Positions 9,928 through 15,958 of a stretch of 20,367 nt of DNA are shown piece after piece. Made by a program: the position numbers and the translations under genes. Position 1 is the first letter of the stretch. Each line of letters begins with the position of its first letter. Under the pieces are notes generated by a model. It was not told where the DNA came from. It searched no databases and saw only the letters and a list, made by a program, of their open reading frames with translations. The stretch covers positions 1-20,367 of the forward strand of contig JBJXHB010000527.1 of NCBI GenBank assembly GCA_046160725.1, read 5' to 3'. The stretch comes from JBJXHB01 sp046160725 (GTDB taxonomy: Bacteria > Pseudomonadota > Gammaproteobacteria > Burkholderiales > Burkholderiaceae_C).

Positions 9928-9944
9928 CCCCCGCGTGGCGGGGG
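9928..9944 (-). terminator. GC-rich hairpin between dnaN and gyrB (possible terminator or attenuator)
   Basis: Perfect 7-bp stem (cccccgc / gcggggg) with a 3-nt loop. On the minus strand it is followed by TTCTGTC, a weak T-rich stretch. It is about 50 nt upstream of the gyrB ATG, so it may reduce read-through from dnaN into gyrB. Confidence 0.4.
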
Positions 9945-9971
9945 CAGGGGGTGCCAACACTTCATCGCGTT

Positions 9972-10004
9972 GATCTGAATCCGCCTGAATGGCGGATTCA
10001 GATC
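9972..10004. repeat. 14-bp perfect inverted repeat spanning the dnaN stop codon
   Basis: gatctgaatccgcc (9972-9985) and its exact reverse complement (9991-10004) flank a 5-nt loop. The right arm includes the last codons and TGA of dnaN. No T run follows on either strand, so it may protect the mRNA 3' end, mark an RNA processing site, or form part of a factor-dependent terminator. Confidence 0.6.
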
Positions 10005-11107
10005 CGCATCGGCATCACCACGTACTTGAAGCCGGCCTGGTCCGGCAGGGTGATCAGGGCGCTGGAGTTGCCGTCCTGCAGCTCCAGCCGCAGCATCTCG
10101 CTGGTCATGTTGCCCAGCGCATCCATCAGGTAGGTGACGTTGAAGCCGATCTCGATGGCATCGCCCTCGTAGTCGATCTCCAACTCTTCCTTGGCCTCTT
10201 CCTGCTCGGCATTGCTGGAGGCGATCTTCATCACGCCGGCCTCGACATTGACACGCACGCCCTTGAACTTGTCGCTGGTCAGGATGGCGGCTCGCTGCAG
10301 GCTGGCCAGCAACGGTGCCCGGCCCAGGGTGACGGCGTTCTTGTAGCCCTTGGGGATGACGCGGTTGTAGTCCGGGAACTTGCCCTCGACCAGCTTGGTG
10401 ACGAACTCCATGCCGGAGAAGGCGAACTTGGCCTGGTTGCCGGCAAAGCGCATCTCGATGGGCGCTTCATCGTCGGCCAGCAGCCGCTGCAGCTCCAGTA
10501 CCGTCTTGCGCGGCAGGATGACCTCCTGCTTCGGGATGTCCGCCTCCAGCTGGGCCTGGGCCAGGGCCAACCGGTGACCGTCGGTCGCGACCAGGGTCAG
10601 CGTCCGGCCCTCGGCCACGAACAGGATGCCGTTGAGGTAGTAGCGGATGTCGTGCACCGCCATCGCGAAGTGCACCTGGTTCACCAGCCCGCGCAGGGTC
10701 TTCTGCGGCACCGCGAACGTGGGGCCGAAATCGGCCGGCTCGTTGACCAGCGGGAAGTCCTCCGGCGGCAGGGTCTGCAACGTGAAGCGGCTGCGGCCAC
10801 CCGTCAGTGTGAGCTTGTTACCGCTGCTGGCCAGCGTGACCACCTGGTCCGGTGCCAGCGTGCGCACGATGTCGATCAGCTTGCGCGCGCCGACGCTGGT
10901 GTTGAAGGCGGTGGCATCGCCGCCCAGGTCGGCACGGGTGCGGACCTGGATCTCCAGGTCGCTGGTGGTGAGTTCGAGGCTGCCCTGCGCGTCCTTGCGG
11001 ATCAGCACATTGGCCAGGATCGGCAAGGTGTGGCGTCGCTCGACGATGCCGGCCACCGATTGCAGTGCTTCCAGCAGCTTCTGCTGTGGCGCCTTCAATA
11101 CGATCAT
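9998..11107 (-). CDS. dnaN: DNA polymerase III sliding clamp, beta subunit
   Basis: Ring-shaped processivity clamp that tethers DNA polymerases to DNA and stimulates DnaA-ATP hydrolysis through Hda. The 369-residue product matches the usual length. Family sequence is seen at LLEALQSVAGIVERRHTLPI near the N-terminus, LTLVATDGHRLA in the centre, GKFPDYNRVIP and the C-terminal FKYVVMPMRI, consistent with the three-domain fold. The ATG at 11107 has a good Shine-Dalgarno (GAGGAAG) a few bases upstream. It follows dnaA by 238 bp and precedes gyrB by 118 bp, all on the minus strand. Confidence 0.97.
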   Translation of the reverse strand: MIVLKAPQQKLLEALQSVAGIVERRHTLPILANVLIRKDAQGSLELTTSDLEIQVRTRADLGGDATAFNTSVGARKLIDIVRTLAPDQVVTLASSGNKLTLTGGRSRFTLQTLPPEDFPLVNEPADFGPTFAVPQKTLRGLVNQVHFAMAVHDIRYYLNGILFVAEGRTLTLVATDGHRLALAQAQLEADIPKQEVILPRKTVLELQRLLADDEAPIEMRFAGNQAKFAFSGMEFVTKLVEGKFPDYNRVIPKGYKNAVTLGRAPLLASLQRAAILTSDKFKGVRVNVEAGVMKIASSNAEQEEAKEELEIDYEGDAIEIGFNVTYLMDALGNMTSEMLRLELQDGNSSALITLPDQAGFKYVVMPMRI

Positions 11108-11154
11108 GTCTTCCTCTTTCTCGGGTAGTCGTCGTAGTAGGGCGACACCTGCGC

Positions 11155-11163
11155 TGTGGAGAA
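11155..11163 (-). promoter_or_regulatory. DnaA-box-like site in the dnaA-dnaN gap
   Basis: On the minus strand this reads TTCTCCACA, one mismatch from the DnaA box TTATCCACA. It lies 48 nt upstream of the dnaN start and next to a short A/T-rich stretch (11166-11193). Confidence 0.4.
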
Positions 11164-11270
11164 GGCTATTTTCGCCTGTCTTTTCAAGGGTTTAGGCACG
11201 GTCCAACCCTGTGTGAAGCCAGCCGTGGACACAGCGGGTGAAGTTGAACAACTTCGGCGCCGGAGCCGTC

Positions 11271-11311
11271 CCTGTGGACAGGTGGGCAGTTGTTCCAGTG
11301 CTGTCCACAGG
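11271..11311. promoter_or_regulatory. inverted pair of degenerate DnaA boxes (11-bp inverted repeat) in the dnaA-dnaN gap
   Basis: cctgtggacag at 11271-11281 and its exact reverse complement at 11301-11311 are separated by 19 nt. Each contains CTGTCCACA, two mismatches from the DnaA box. Together with the site at 11155 they make the 238-bp dnaA-dnaN gap a candidate part of the origin or a DnaA-responsive control region for dnaN. Confidence 0.45.
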
Positions 11312-11345
11312 CTTGTGCGGGGCGGGGCGGGCCTCGGCTTCAGGG

Positions 11346-12797
11346 TCAACCCTTGACCGACTGTTCCAGCACATGCAGCTGCTGGTTGAGCTCGGGGTCC
11401 TTGGTGCGCTCGCCGGCCACCTTGCGCACTGCATGCAGCACGGTGGTGTGGTCGCGGCCGCCGAAGAGCTCGCCGATCTCGGGCAGGCTCTTGCTGGTCA
11501 ACTCCTTGGCCAGGTACATCGCGATCTGGCGCGGCCGTGCGATCGAAGCCGGGCGCTTGCGGCTGTACATGTCCGCGACCTTCATCTTGTAGAAGTCGGC
11601 CACGGTCTTCTGGATGTTCTCGACGGAGATCTGGCGGTTCTGGATCGACAGCAGGTCCTTCAGGGCCTCGCGGGCCAGCGTGATGGTGATGTCCTTGTGG
11701 TTGAAGCGGCTGTGCGCCAAGACCTTGCGAAGGGCACCTTCCAGCTCGCGCACGTTGGCCCGTACGTTCTTGGCGACGAAGAACGCGACGTCTTCGGGCA
11801 TCGGCGAGCCTTCCTGCTCGGCCTTGCGCATCAGGATGGCGACCCGCATCTCCAGTTCCGGGGTCTCGATGGCCACCGTCAGCCCGGCCTCAAACCGGCT
11901 GGTCAGCCGCGTATCGATGTCGACCAACCCCTTGGGATAGGTGTCGCTGGTCATGATGATGTGGGCCCTCTTGGCCAGCAGCGCCTCGAAGGCGTTGAAG
12001 AACTCCTCCTGCGTGCGGTCCTTGCCGGCGAAGAACTGCACGTCGTCGATCAGCAGCAGGTCCAGGCTGTGGTACTTGGCCTTGAGCTCGTCAAAGGTCT
12101 TGCGCTGGTAGTTCTTGACGACATCGCTGATGAACTGCTCCGCGTGCAGGTACAGCACGCGGGCATCCGGGCGGTCGCGCAGCAGCGCATTGCCGACGGC
12201 ATGGATCAGGTGGGTCTTGCCCAGGCCGACACCGCCGTAGATGAAGAGCGGGTTGTAGTTGCCGCCTGGCGCGCCGGCAACGTGCAGTGCGGCCGTGCGC
12301 GCCATCTGGTTGGCCCGGCCGGCCACCAGGGTGTCGAAGGTCAGGATCGGGTTCAGGCGGTGGCGGGTGGCGGCCGGTGCTGCCGGCGGCTCCTCGGCTG
12401 CCATCATGGGCGCGCCGTTGAGCAGGTGCCCGACCGTCGATACCCCCGCTGAAAGGCCCGCCTGCATTGGAGAACCCGACGGAAGTGGAACGACCCGAAC
12501 GGCTGCGCTGTCCTGGCGACGCAGCGGCATGGCTGGCGCCTCACGCGGTGCGAGGGCCAGTTCCAGCGCCACCGGCTTGGCCGACAGTTCGGTCAGCAGG
12601 GCTTCGATACGGCCGGCGTACTGGGCCCGGATCCAGTCCAGCTTGAACCGGTTTGGAACGCGCAGCGACACCGTGACCCGGTCGCCCAGGTCGGTGATGT
12701 CGGCCGCCGGCAGGGGGCGGATCCAGGTGTTGTATTGCTGCTCGGGCAGCTCGGCGCGCAGTCGGTCACAGCTGCGCTGCCACAGGTCGGTGCTCAT
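11346..12797 (-). CDS. dnaA: chromosomal replication initiator protein DnaA
   Basis: AAA+ initiator that binds DnaA boxes and melts the origin. The 483-residue product has domain I (about 1-85, WQRSCDRLRAELPEQQYNTWIRPL), a variable Pro/Ala-rich domain II (about 86-145), the AAA+ domain III with Walker A GGVGLGKTH (188-196) and Walker B LLLIDDVQF (247-255), and domain IV for DNA binding with the signature RDHTTVLHAVRKV near the C-terminus. Length and domain order are normal. The ATG at 12797 is preceded by an AAGAAGAAGA purine tract. Its promoter lies in the gap toward rpmH and overlaps a consensus DnaA box, which suggests autoregulation. It is first in the dnaA-dnaN-gyrB order. Confidence 0.98.
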   Translation of the reverse strand: MSTDLWQRSCDRLRAELPEQQYNTWIRPLPAADITDLGDRVTVSLRVPNRFKLDWIRAQYAGRIEALLTELSAKPVALELALAPREAPAMPLRRQDSAAVRVVPLPSGSPMQAGLSAGVSTVGHLLNGAPMMAAEEPPAAPAATRHRLNPILTFDTLVAGRANQMARTAALHVAGAPGGNYNPLFIYGGVGLGKTHLIHAVGNALLRDRPDARVLYLHAEQFISDVVKNYQRKTFDELKAKYHSLDLLLIDDVQFFAGKDRTQEEFFNAFEALLAKRAHIIMTSDTYPKGLVDIDTRLTSRFEAGLTVAIETPELEMRVAILMRKAEQEGSPMPEDVAFFVAKNVRANVRELEGALRKVLAHSRFNHKDITITLAREALKDLLSIQNRQISVENIQKTVADFYKMKVADMYSRKRPASIARPRQIAMYLAKELTSKSLPEIGELFGGRDHTTVLHAVRKVAGERTKDPELNQQLHVLEQSVKG

Positions 12798-12856
12798 TGT
12801 GGAAATCTTCTTCTTGAGCGCCGGGATTGTAGGCCTCCCCCGGTCACGAAGACGAG

Positions 12857-12885
12857 GTTATCCACAGTTTGAAGGAGGTGGTCAA
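12857..12885 (-). promoter_or_regulatory. dnaA promoter (sigma70-type)
   Basis: On the minus strand TTGACC (12885-12880) and GATAAC (12862-12857) are separated by 17 nt, an ideal spacing, with the -10 about 60 nt upstream of the dnaA ATG. The -10 overlaps the consensus DnaA box at 12858-12866, so bound DnaA would block RNA polymerase. Confidence 0.6.
12858..12866 (+). promoter_or_regulatory. consensus DnaA box
   Basis: Exact TTATCCACA on the plus strand, overlapping the -10 of the dnaA promoter. It is likely an autoregulatory site and possibly an origin element. Confidence 0.75.
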
Positions 12886-12920
12886 TCCCCCCGCACAGCC
12901 GCATGCTGTGGTGCAAGTGT

Positions 12921-12949
12921 TTGACCGAAAAGGGGCTTTTTGCTCTAAT
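12921..12949 (+). promoter_or_regulatory. rpmH-rnpA promoter (sigma70-type)
   Basis: TTGACC (12921-12926) and TCTAAT (12944-12949) are separated by 17 nt; each has one mismatch to consensus. Transcription would start near 12956, giving a leader of about 160 nt before rpmH. Its -35 lies 35 bp from the -35 of the divergent dnaA promoter. Confidence 0.65.
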
Positions 12950-13063
12950 CATCGGTTTCCCGGACGCGCGTTCAGGCCTTGATTCGTCAGGTCCTGGTGG
13001 GTTGGCGCGGCGCCGCTGTTGCGGCGACGCCGCACCCCGAGCACTGGGCGTCTGCCGGCAGTC

Positions 13064-13079
13064 GGCCCGTGCGCGGGCC
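13064..13079 (+). other. hairpin in the rpmH leader
   Basis: Perfect 6-bp stem (ggcccg / cgggcc) with a 4-nt loop, about 36 nt upstream of the rpmH start, in a GC-rich leader. It could affect rpmH translation or mRNA stability. It has no terminator-like T run. Confidence 0.3.
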
Positions 13080-13115
13080 TGGCACCGGGCCCATTCCCCC
13101 TAGGATCCCTGCATC

Positions 13116-13250
13116 ATGAAGCGTACCTATCAGCCCTCGAAAGTCCGTCGCGCCCGCACCCATGGTTTTCTGGTGCGCATGAAGACCCGTGGCGGCCGTG
13201 CCGTCATCAACGCACGCCGGTCCAAGGGCCGCAAGCGCCTGGCGGTCTGA
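13116..13250 (+). CDS. rpmH: 50S ribosomal protein L34
   Basis: Small basic protein of the large ribosomal subunit. The 44 residues begin MKRTYQPSKVRRARTHGFL and continue through RMKTRGGRAVINARRSKGRKRLAV, an essentially canonical L34 of normal length. An AGGA (13102-13105) lies 10 nt before the ATG. It is the first gene of the rpmH-rnpA-yidD-yidC run and is read from the promoter at 12921-12949 after a leader of about 160 nt. rnpA starts 31 nt downstream. Confidence 0.98.
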   Translation: MKRTYQPSKVRRARTHGFLVRMKTRGGRAVINARRSKGRKRLAV

Positions 13251-13281
13251 CGCACCGGCATCGAGCGCAAGCGCCACCGGC

Positions 13282-13740
13282 ATGCTGGGGCGCCTGGTGA
13301 AGCCCGAAGACTTCCGCCGCGTGTTGGCCCAGCGGGCTCAGGTGCGGAGCACCCACTTCGCTCTGCACCATCTGGCCGAAGGGCCTCTTGTGCGTTTTCA
13401 ACCTGGTTCGCACCGCTTGTCAACTGAGTTATCCACAGGCCCTGGTGTCGTTGAAGTGGTGGCTGTGGATGACCCGCCTGCCGGGAACTGGCTGGGGCTG
13501 GTCGTTCCCAAGCGACATGCCCGCCGGTCGGTGACGCGCAGCCTTATCAAGCGACAGATGCGCCAGGCCGTCCAGGCTCACGCTGAGGCGCTGGCGCCGG
13601 GCATGCTGGTGCTGCGCCTGACGACGGCCTTTGCCGTGGCACAGTTCCCCAGCGCGGCGTCGCCGGCATTGCGACAGGCGGTGCGGGCGGAACTGACGCA
13701 GTTGTTCCAGCGTGGGCGAAGGGCAGGCCCGCATGCGTGA
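13282..13740 (+). CDS. rnpA: ribonuclease P protein component
   Basis: Protein cofactor of RNase P, which trims the 5' leader of tRNA precursors. The 152-residue product has the N-terminal LVKPEDFRRVLAQ and the RNA-binding segment LGLVVPKRHARRSVTRSLIKRQMRQ split around residues 71-95. The usual RNxxKR core reads RSLIKR, with Ser in place of Asn. Residues about 33-68 form an extra segment compared with E. coli RnpA, and this segment encodes two DnaA-box sequences. The ATG at 13282 is chosen because it starts right at the conserved N-terminus; an in-frame ATG at 13189 lies inside rpmH and is unlikely. Its 3' end overlaps yidD by 8 bp. Confidence 0.92.
   Translation: MLGRLVKPEDFRRVLAQRAQVRSTHFALHHLAEGPLVRFQPGSHRLSTELSTGPGVVEVVAVDDPPAGNWLGLVVPKRHARRSVTRSLIKRQMRQAVQAHAEALAPGMLVLRLTTAFAVAQFPSAASPALRQAVRAELTQLFQRGRRAGPHA
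13429..13437 (+). promoter_or_regulatory. consensus DnaA box inside rnpA
   Basis: Exact TTATCCACA on the plus strand, within rnpA codons 50-52. It sits in the part of rnpA that encodes the extra, poorly conserved segment. Confidence 0.65.
13464..13472 (-). promoter_or_regulatory. near-consensus DnaA box inside rnpA
   Basis: On the minus strand this reads TCATCCACA, one mismatch from consensus. It lies 26 nt from the perfect box at 13429-13437 and in the opposite orientation. Confidence 0.45.
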
Positions 13741-14008
13741 GTGGATCAACCCGATGGCCTGGCCGCGGCTGCTGTTGCTGGTGCTGGTCAGGGGCTATCG
13801 GTTGATTTTCAAGCCCTGGCTCGGCGGGCAATGCCGGTTCGATCCGACCTGCTCGGCCTATGCCCTGCAGGCGCTGTCCTGCCATGGCGCGGTGGGTGGT
13901 GGCTGGCTGACTGTCCGCCGCCTGGCGCGCTGCCATCCGGGTTGTCCGGGCGGGCACGACCCGGTACCCAGCCGCGCCCCGCGGCTGTTCACGCGACTGC
14001 TGGGCTGA
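13733..14008 (+). CDS. yidD: membrane protein insertion efficiency factor YidD
   Basis: Small membrane-associated protein that aids YidC/Sec-dependent insertion of inner-membrane proteins. The 91 residues contain the family signature: RGYRLIFKPWLGGQCRF, then DPTCSAYALQAL, then GGWLTVRRLARCHPGCPGGHDPVP, with the three conserved Cys residues visible. The ATG at 13733 overlaps the rnpA end by 8 bp, which suggests coupling; the upstream in-frame ATG at 13712 would add only non-family residues. yidC follows after 43 bp, matching the usual rnpA-yidD-yidC order. Confidence 0.96.
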   Translation: MREWINPMAWPRLLLLVLVRGYRLIFKPWLGGQCRFDPTCSAYALQALSCHGAVGGGWLTVRRLARCHPGCPGGHDPVPSRAPRLFTRLLG

Positions 14009-14051
14009 GTCGTCCTTTCACAAATCTGATTCTTCAAGTGACGGTGGTTTG

Positions 14052-15740
14052 ATGACCGACATACGCCGCACCCTGCTGTGGGTGGTGTTCACGATGTCCA
14101 TGGTGCTGCTGTGGGATGCCTGGCTCAAGCACACCGGGCAGCCGACGCTGTTCGGTCCGAGCCCGGCCAAGGTGGCGCCGGCGACCCCCAGCACGCCGGC
14201 GCCTGTCGGCAGCGCGGCGATCCCGGCGCCGGCAGCGGGTACCACCAGCGCCGCTGGCGCAGCGTTGCCGTCTGCGGCATCGGTACCGCAAGCCGCCGGT
14301 GCGGTAAGCGAGAAGGTGGTGGTCACCACCGACCTCGTCAAGGCCACGCTGGACACCCGTGGCGGCAGCCTGATCCGGCTCGAACTGCTGGCCTATCGCG
14401 ACGCGACGGACCCCAAGCGCAACGTCGTGCTGCTGGATGACAGCCCGGGACAGCGCGCCTACTTGGCCCAGTCCGGCTTGATCTCCCTGCAAGCCGGGGC
14501 GCAGCCGTGGCCGACGCATCAGACCGTGATGGCGGTGACTTCCGAAGAGCGCACGCTGAAGGACGGCGCCCAGCAGCTTCAGGTGCGATTCGAGTCCGCC
14601 GATGTCGGCGGAGTGCGGTTGGCCAAGACCTATACCTTCAAGCGCGGCGACTACACAGTCGATGTGCGCCACGAGATCACCAACGCCGGGGCGGCGGCCA
14701 TCACGCCGCACCTGTACCTGCAGTTGGTGCGCGACGGCAACCCGCCACCCGGCGAGAGCGCCTTCTACAGCACCTTCACGGGGCCGGCGATCTATACCGA
14801 GCAGGCGAAGTTCGAGAAGGTCGAGTTCAAGGACATCGAGAAGGGCAAGGCCAGCCATGTCAAGCAGGCCGACAACGGCTGGGTGGCGGTGGTGCAGCAC
14901 TACTTCGCGTCGGCCTGGCTGGTGACGGCCAAGGCGGCGCGAGACTTCCGCACCGAGAAGGTGGCGGACAACCTGTACCGCGTGGCCATGGTGTTGCCGC
15001 AGGCTGAGGTCGCGCCCGGCGCCACCGTGGCGCATGACGCCCGGCTGCTGGTCGGGCCGCAGGAGGAAAAGAAGCTGGAGGCGCTGGCGCCTGGGCTGGA
15101 ACTGGTCAAGGACTATGGCTGGCTGACCATCCTGTCCAAGCCGTTGTTCTGGCTGCTGGATCAGATGCACCGCGCCCTGGGCAACTGGGGCTGGGCCATC
15201 GTCGCGCTGGTGGTGCTGCTCAAGATCGCCTTTTACTGGCTCAACGCCAGCGCCTATCGGTCGATGGCCAAGATGAAGGCCATCAACCCGCGGGTGATGG
15301 AGATGCGCGAGCGGCTGAAGGACAACCCGCAGCAGATGCAGCAGGAGATGATGCGCATCTACAAGGAGGAAAAGGTCAACCCGCTGGGTGGTTGCCTGCC
15401 GATCCTGGTGCAGATCCCGTTCTTCATTGCGCTGTACTGGGTGCTGCTGTCCAGCGTGGAGATGCGCAATGCGCCCTGGATCGGCTGGATCAAGGACCTG
15501 TCGGTGGCCGACCCGTTCTACATCCTGCCGCTGCTGATGACGGGGTCCACGATGCTGCAGACCTGGCTCAATCCGACGCCCCCGGACCCGCTGCAGGCCA
15601 AGATGATGTGGATCATGCCGCTGGTGTTCTCGGTCATGTTCTTCTTCTTCCCGGCGGGACTGGTGCTGTATTGGTTGACCAACAACCTGCTGTCGATCGC
15701 ACAGCAGTGGACGATCAATCGCAGGCTCGGCGTGGCCTGA
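14052..15740 (+). CDS. yidC: membrane protein insertase YidC (Oxa1 family)
   Basis: Inserts and folds inner-membrane proteins, alone or with SecYEG. The 562-residue protein has an N-terminal helix (about 7-25), an Ala/Pro-rich linker (about 35-80), the large periplasmic domain (about 85-340), and the five-helix Oxa1 core. The core contains the cytoplasmic hairpin loop MRERLKDNPQQMQQEMM, the EEKVNPLGGCLPILVQIPFF motif (split about residues 440-460), and PAGLVLYWLTNNLLSIAQQW near the end. The groove position that is Arg366 in E. coli appears to be Lys (LLKIAFYW). The C-terminal tail is short (RRLGVA). The ATG at 14052 follows a GGTGG stretch; a TTG one codon earlier is possible. Confidence 0.97.
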   Translation: MTDIRRTLLWVVFTMSMVLLWDAWLKHTGQPTLFGPSPAKVAPATPSTPAPVGSAAIPAPAAGTTSAAGAALPSAASVPQAAGAVSEKVVVTTDLVKATLDTRGGSLIRLELLAYRDATDPKRNVVLLDDSPGQRAYLAQSGLISLQAGAQPWPTHQTVMAVTSEERTLKDGAQQLQVRFESADVGGVRLAKTYTFKRGDYTVDVRHEITNAGAAAITPHLYLQLVRDGNPPPGESAFYSTFTGPAIYTEQAKFEKVEFKDIEKGKASHVKQADNGWVAVVQHYFASAWLVTAKAARDFRTEKVADNLYRVAMVLPQAEVAPGATVAHDARLLVGPQEEKKLEALAPGLELVKDYGWLTILSKPLFWLLDQMHRALGNWGWAIVALVVLLKIAFYWLNASAYRSMAKMKAINPRVMEMRERLKDNPQQMQQEMMRIYKEEKVNPLGGCLPILVQIPFFIALYWVLLSSVEMRNAPWIGWIKDLSVADPFYILPLLMTGSTMLQTWLNPTPPDPLQAKMMWIMPLVFSVMFFFFPAGLVLYWLTNNLLSIAQQWTINRRLGVA

Positions 15741-15829
15741 TGCGGCTGGCCTGAGGTGTGTGACCGAAGTCGCACGCCTGGCCTGACGCGGCCTTGAGAA
15801 GCGCACGCCTGCACCGATGATGACGGCAA

Positions 15830-15850
15830 GGGCGCCGACGTTCGGCGCCC
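15830..15850 (+). terminator. hairpin downstream of yidC, possible terminator
   Basis: Perfect 9-bp stem (gggcgccga / tcggcgccc) with a 3-nt loop, 89 nt after the yidC stop, in the 218-bp gap before mnmE. No T run follows (ATGTCTCC), so intrinsic termination is uncertain. The rest of the gap contains short imperfect direct repeats (gcacgcctg twice) and no convincing gene. Confidence 0.4.
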
Positions 15851-15958
15851 ATGTCTCCATGCGGGGCAGTTCATAGGAGCGCAACCACGGCCTGAGCCCA
15901 TGCGGGGCGGGCCGGCGCTCCCCCCGCGCCATTCGCTTGCGGCAGCGAGAATCGTTGC

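Larger units (their letters stand above)
12798..13115. other. dnaA-rpmH intergenic region, candidate replication origin
   Basis: This 318-bp gap holds the divergent dnaA and rpmH promoters, one perfect DnaA box (12858-12866) and a moderately A/T-rich stretch (about 12925-12960). It also has a two-mismatch DnaA-like site (12798-12806) next to the dnaA start. From about 12990 the sequence is GC-rich leader with a hairpin. Gene order is consistent with an origin here, but only one perfect box is in the gap, so the adjacent dnaA-dnaN gap or rnpA may share the role. Confidence 0.45.

Noticed and set aside
13189..13281. Upstream in-frame ATG for rnpA
   Set aside because: It lies inside rpmH and would add an Ala/Ser-rich stretch not found in RnpA; the conserved N-terminus begins at 13282.
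13712..13732. Upstream in-frame ATG for yidD
   Set aside because: It adds seven residues not in the family; the start at 13733 is at the conserved N-terminus.
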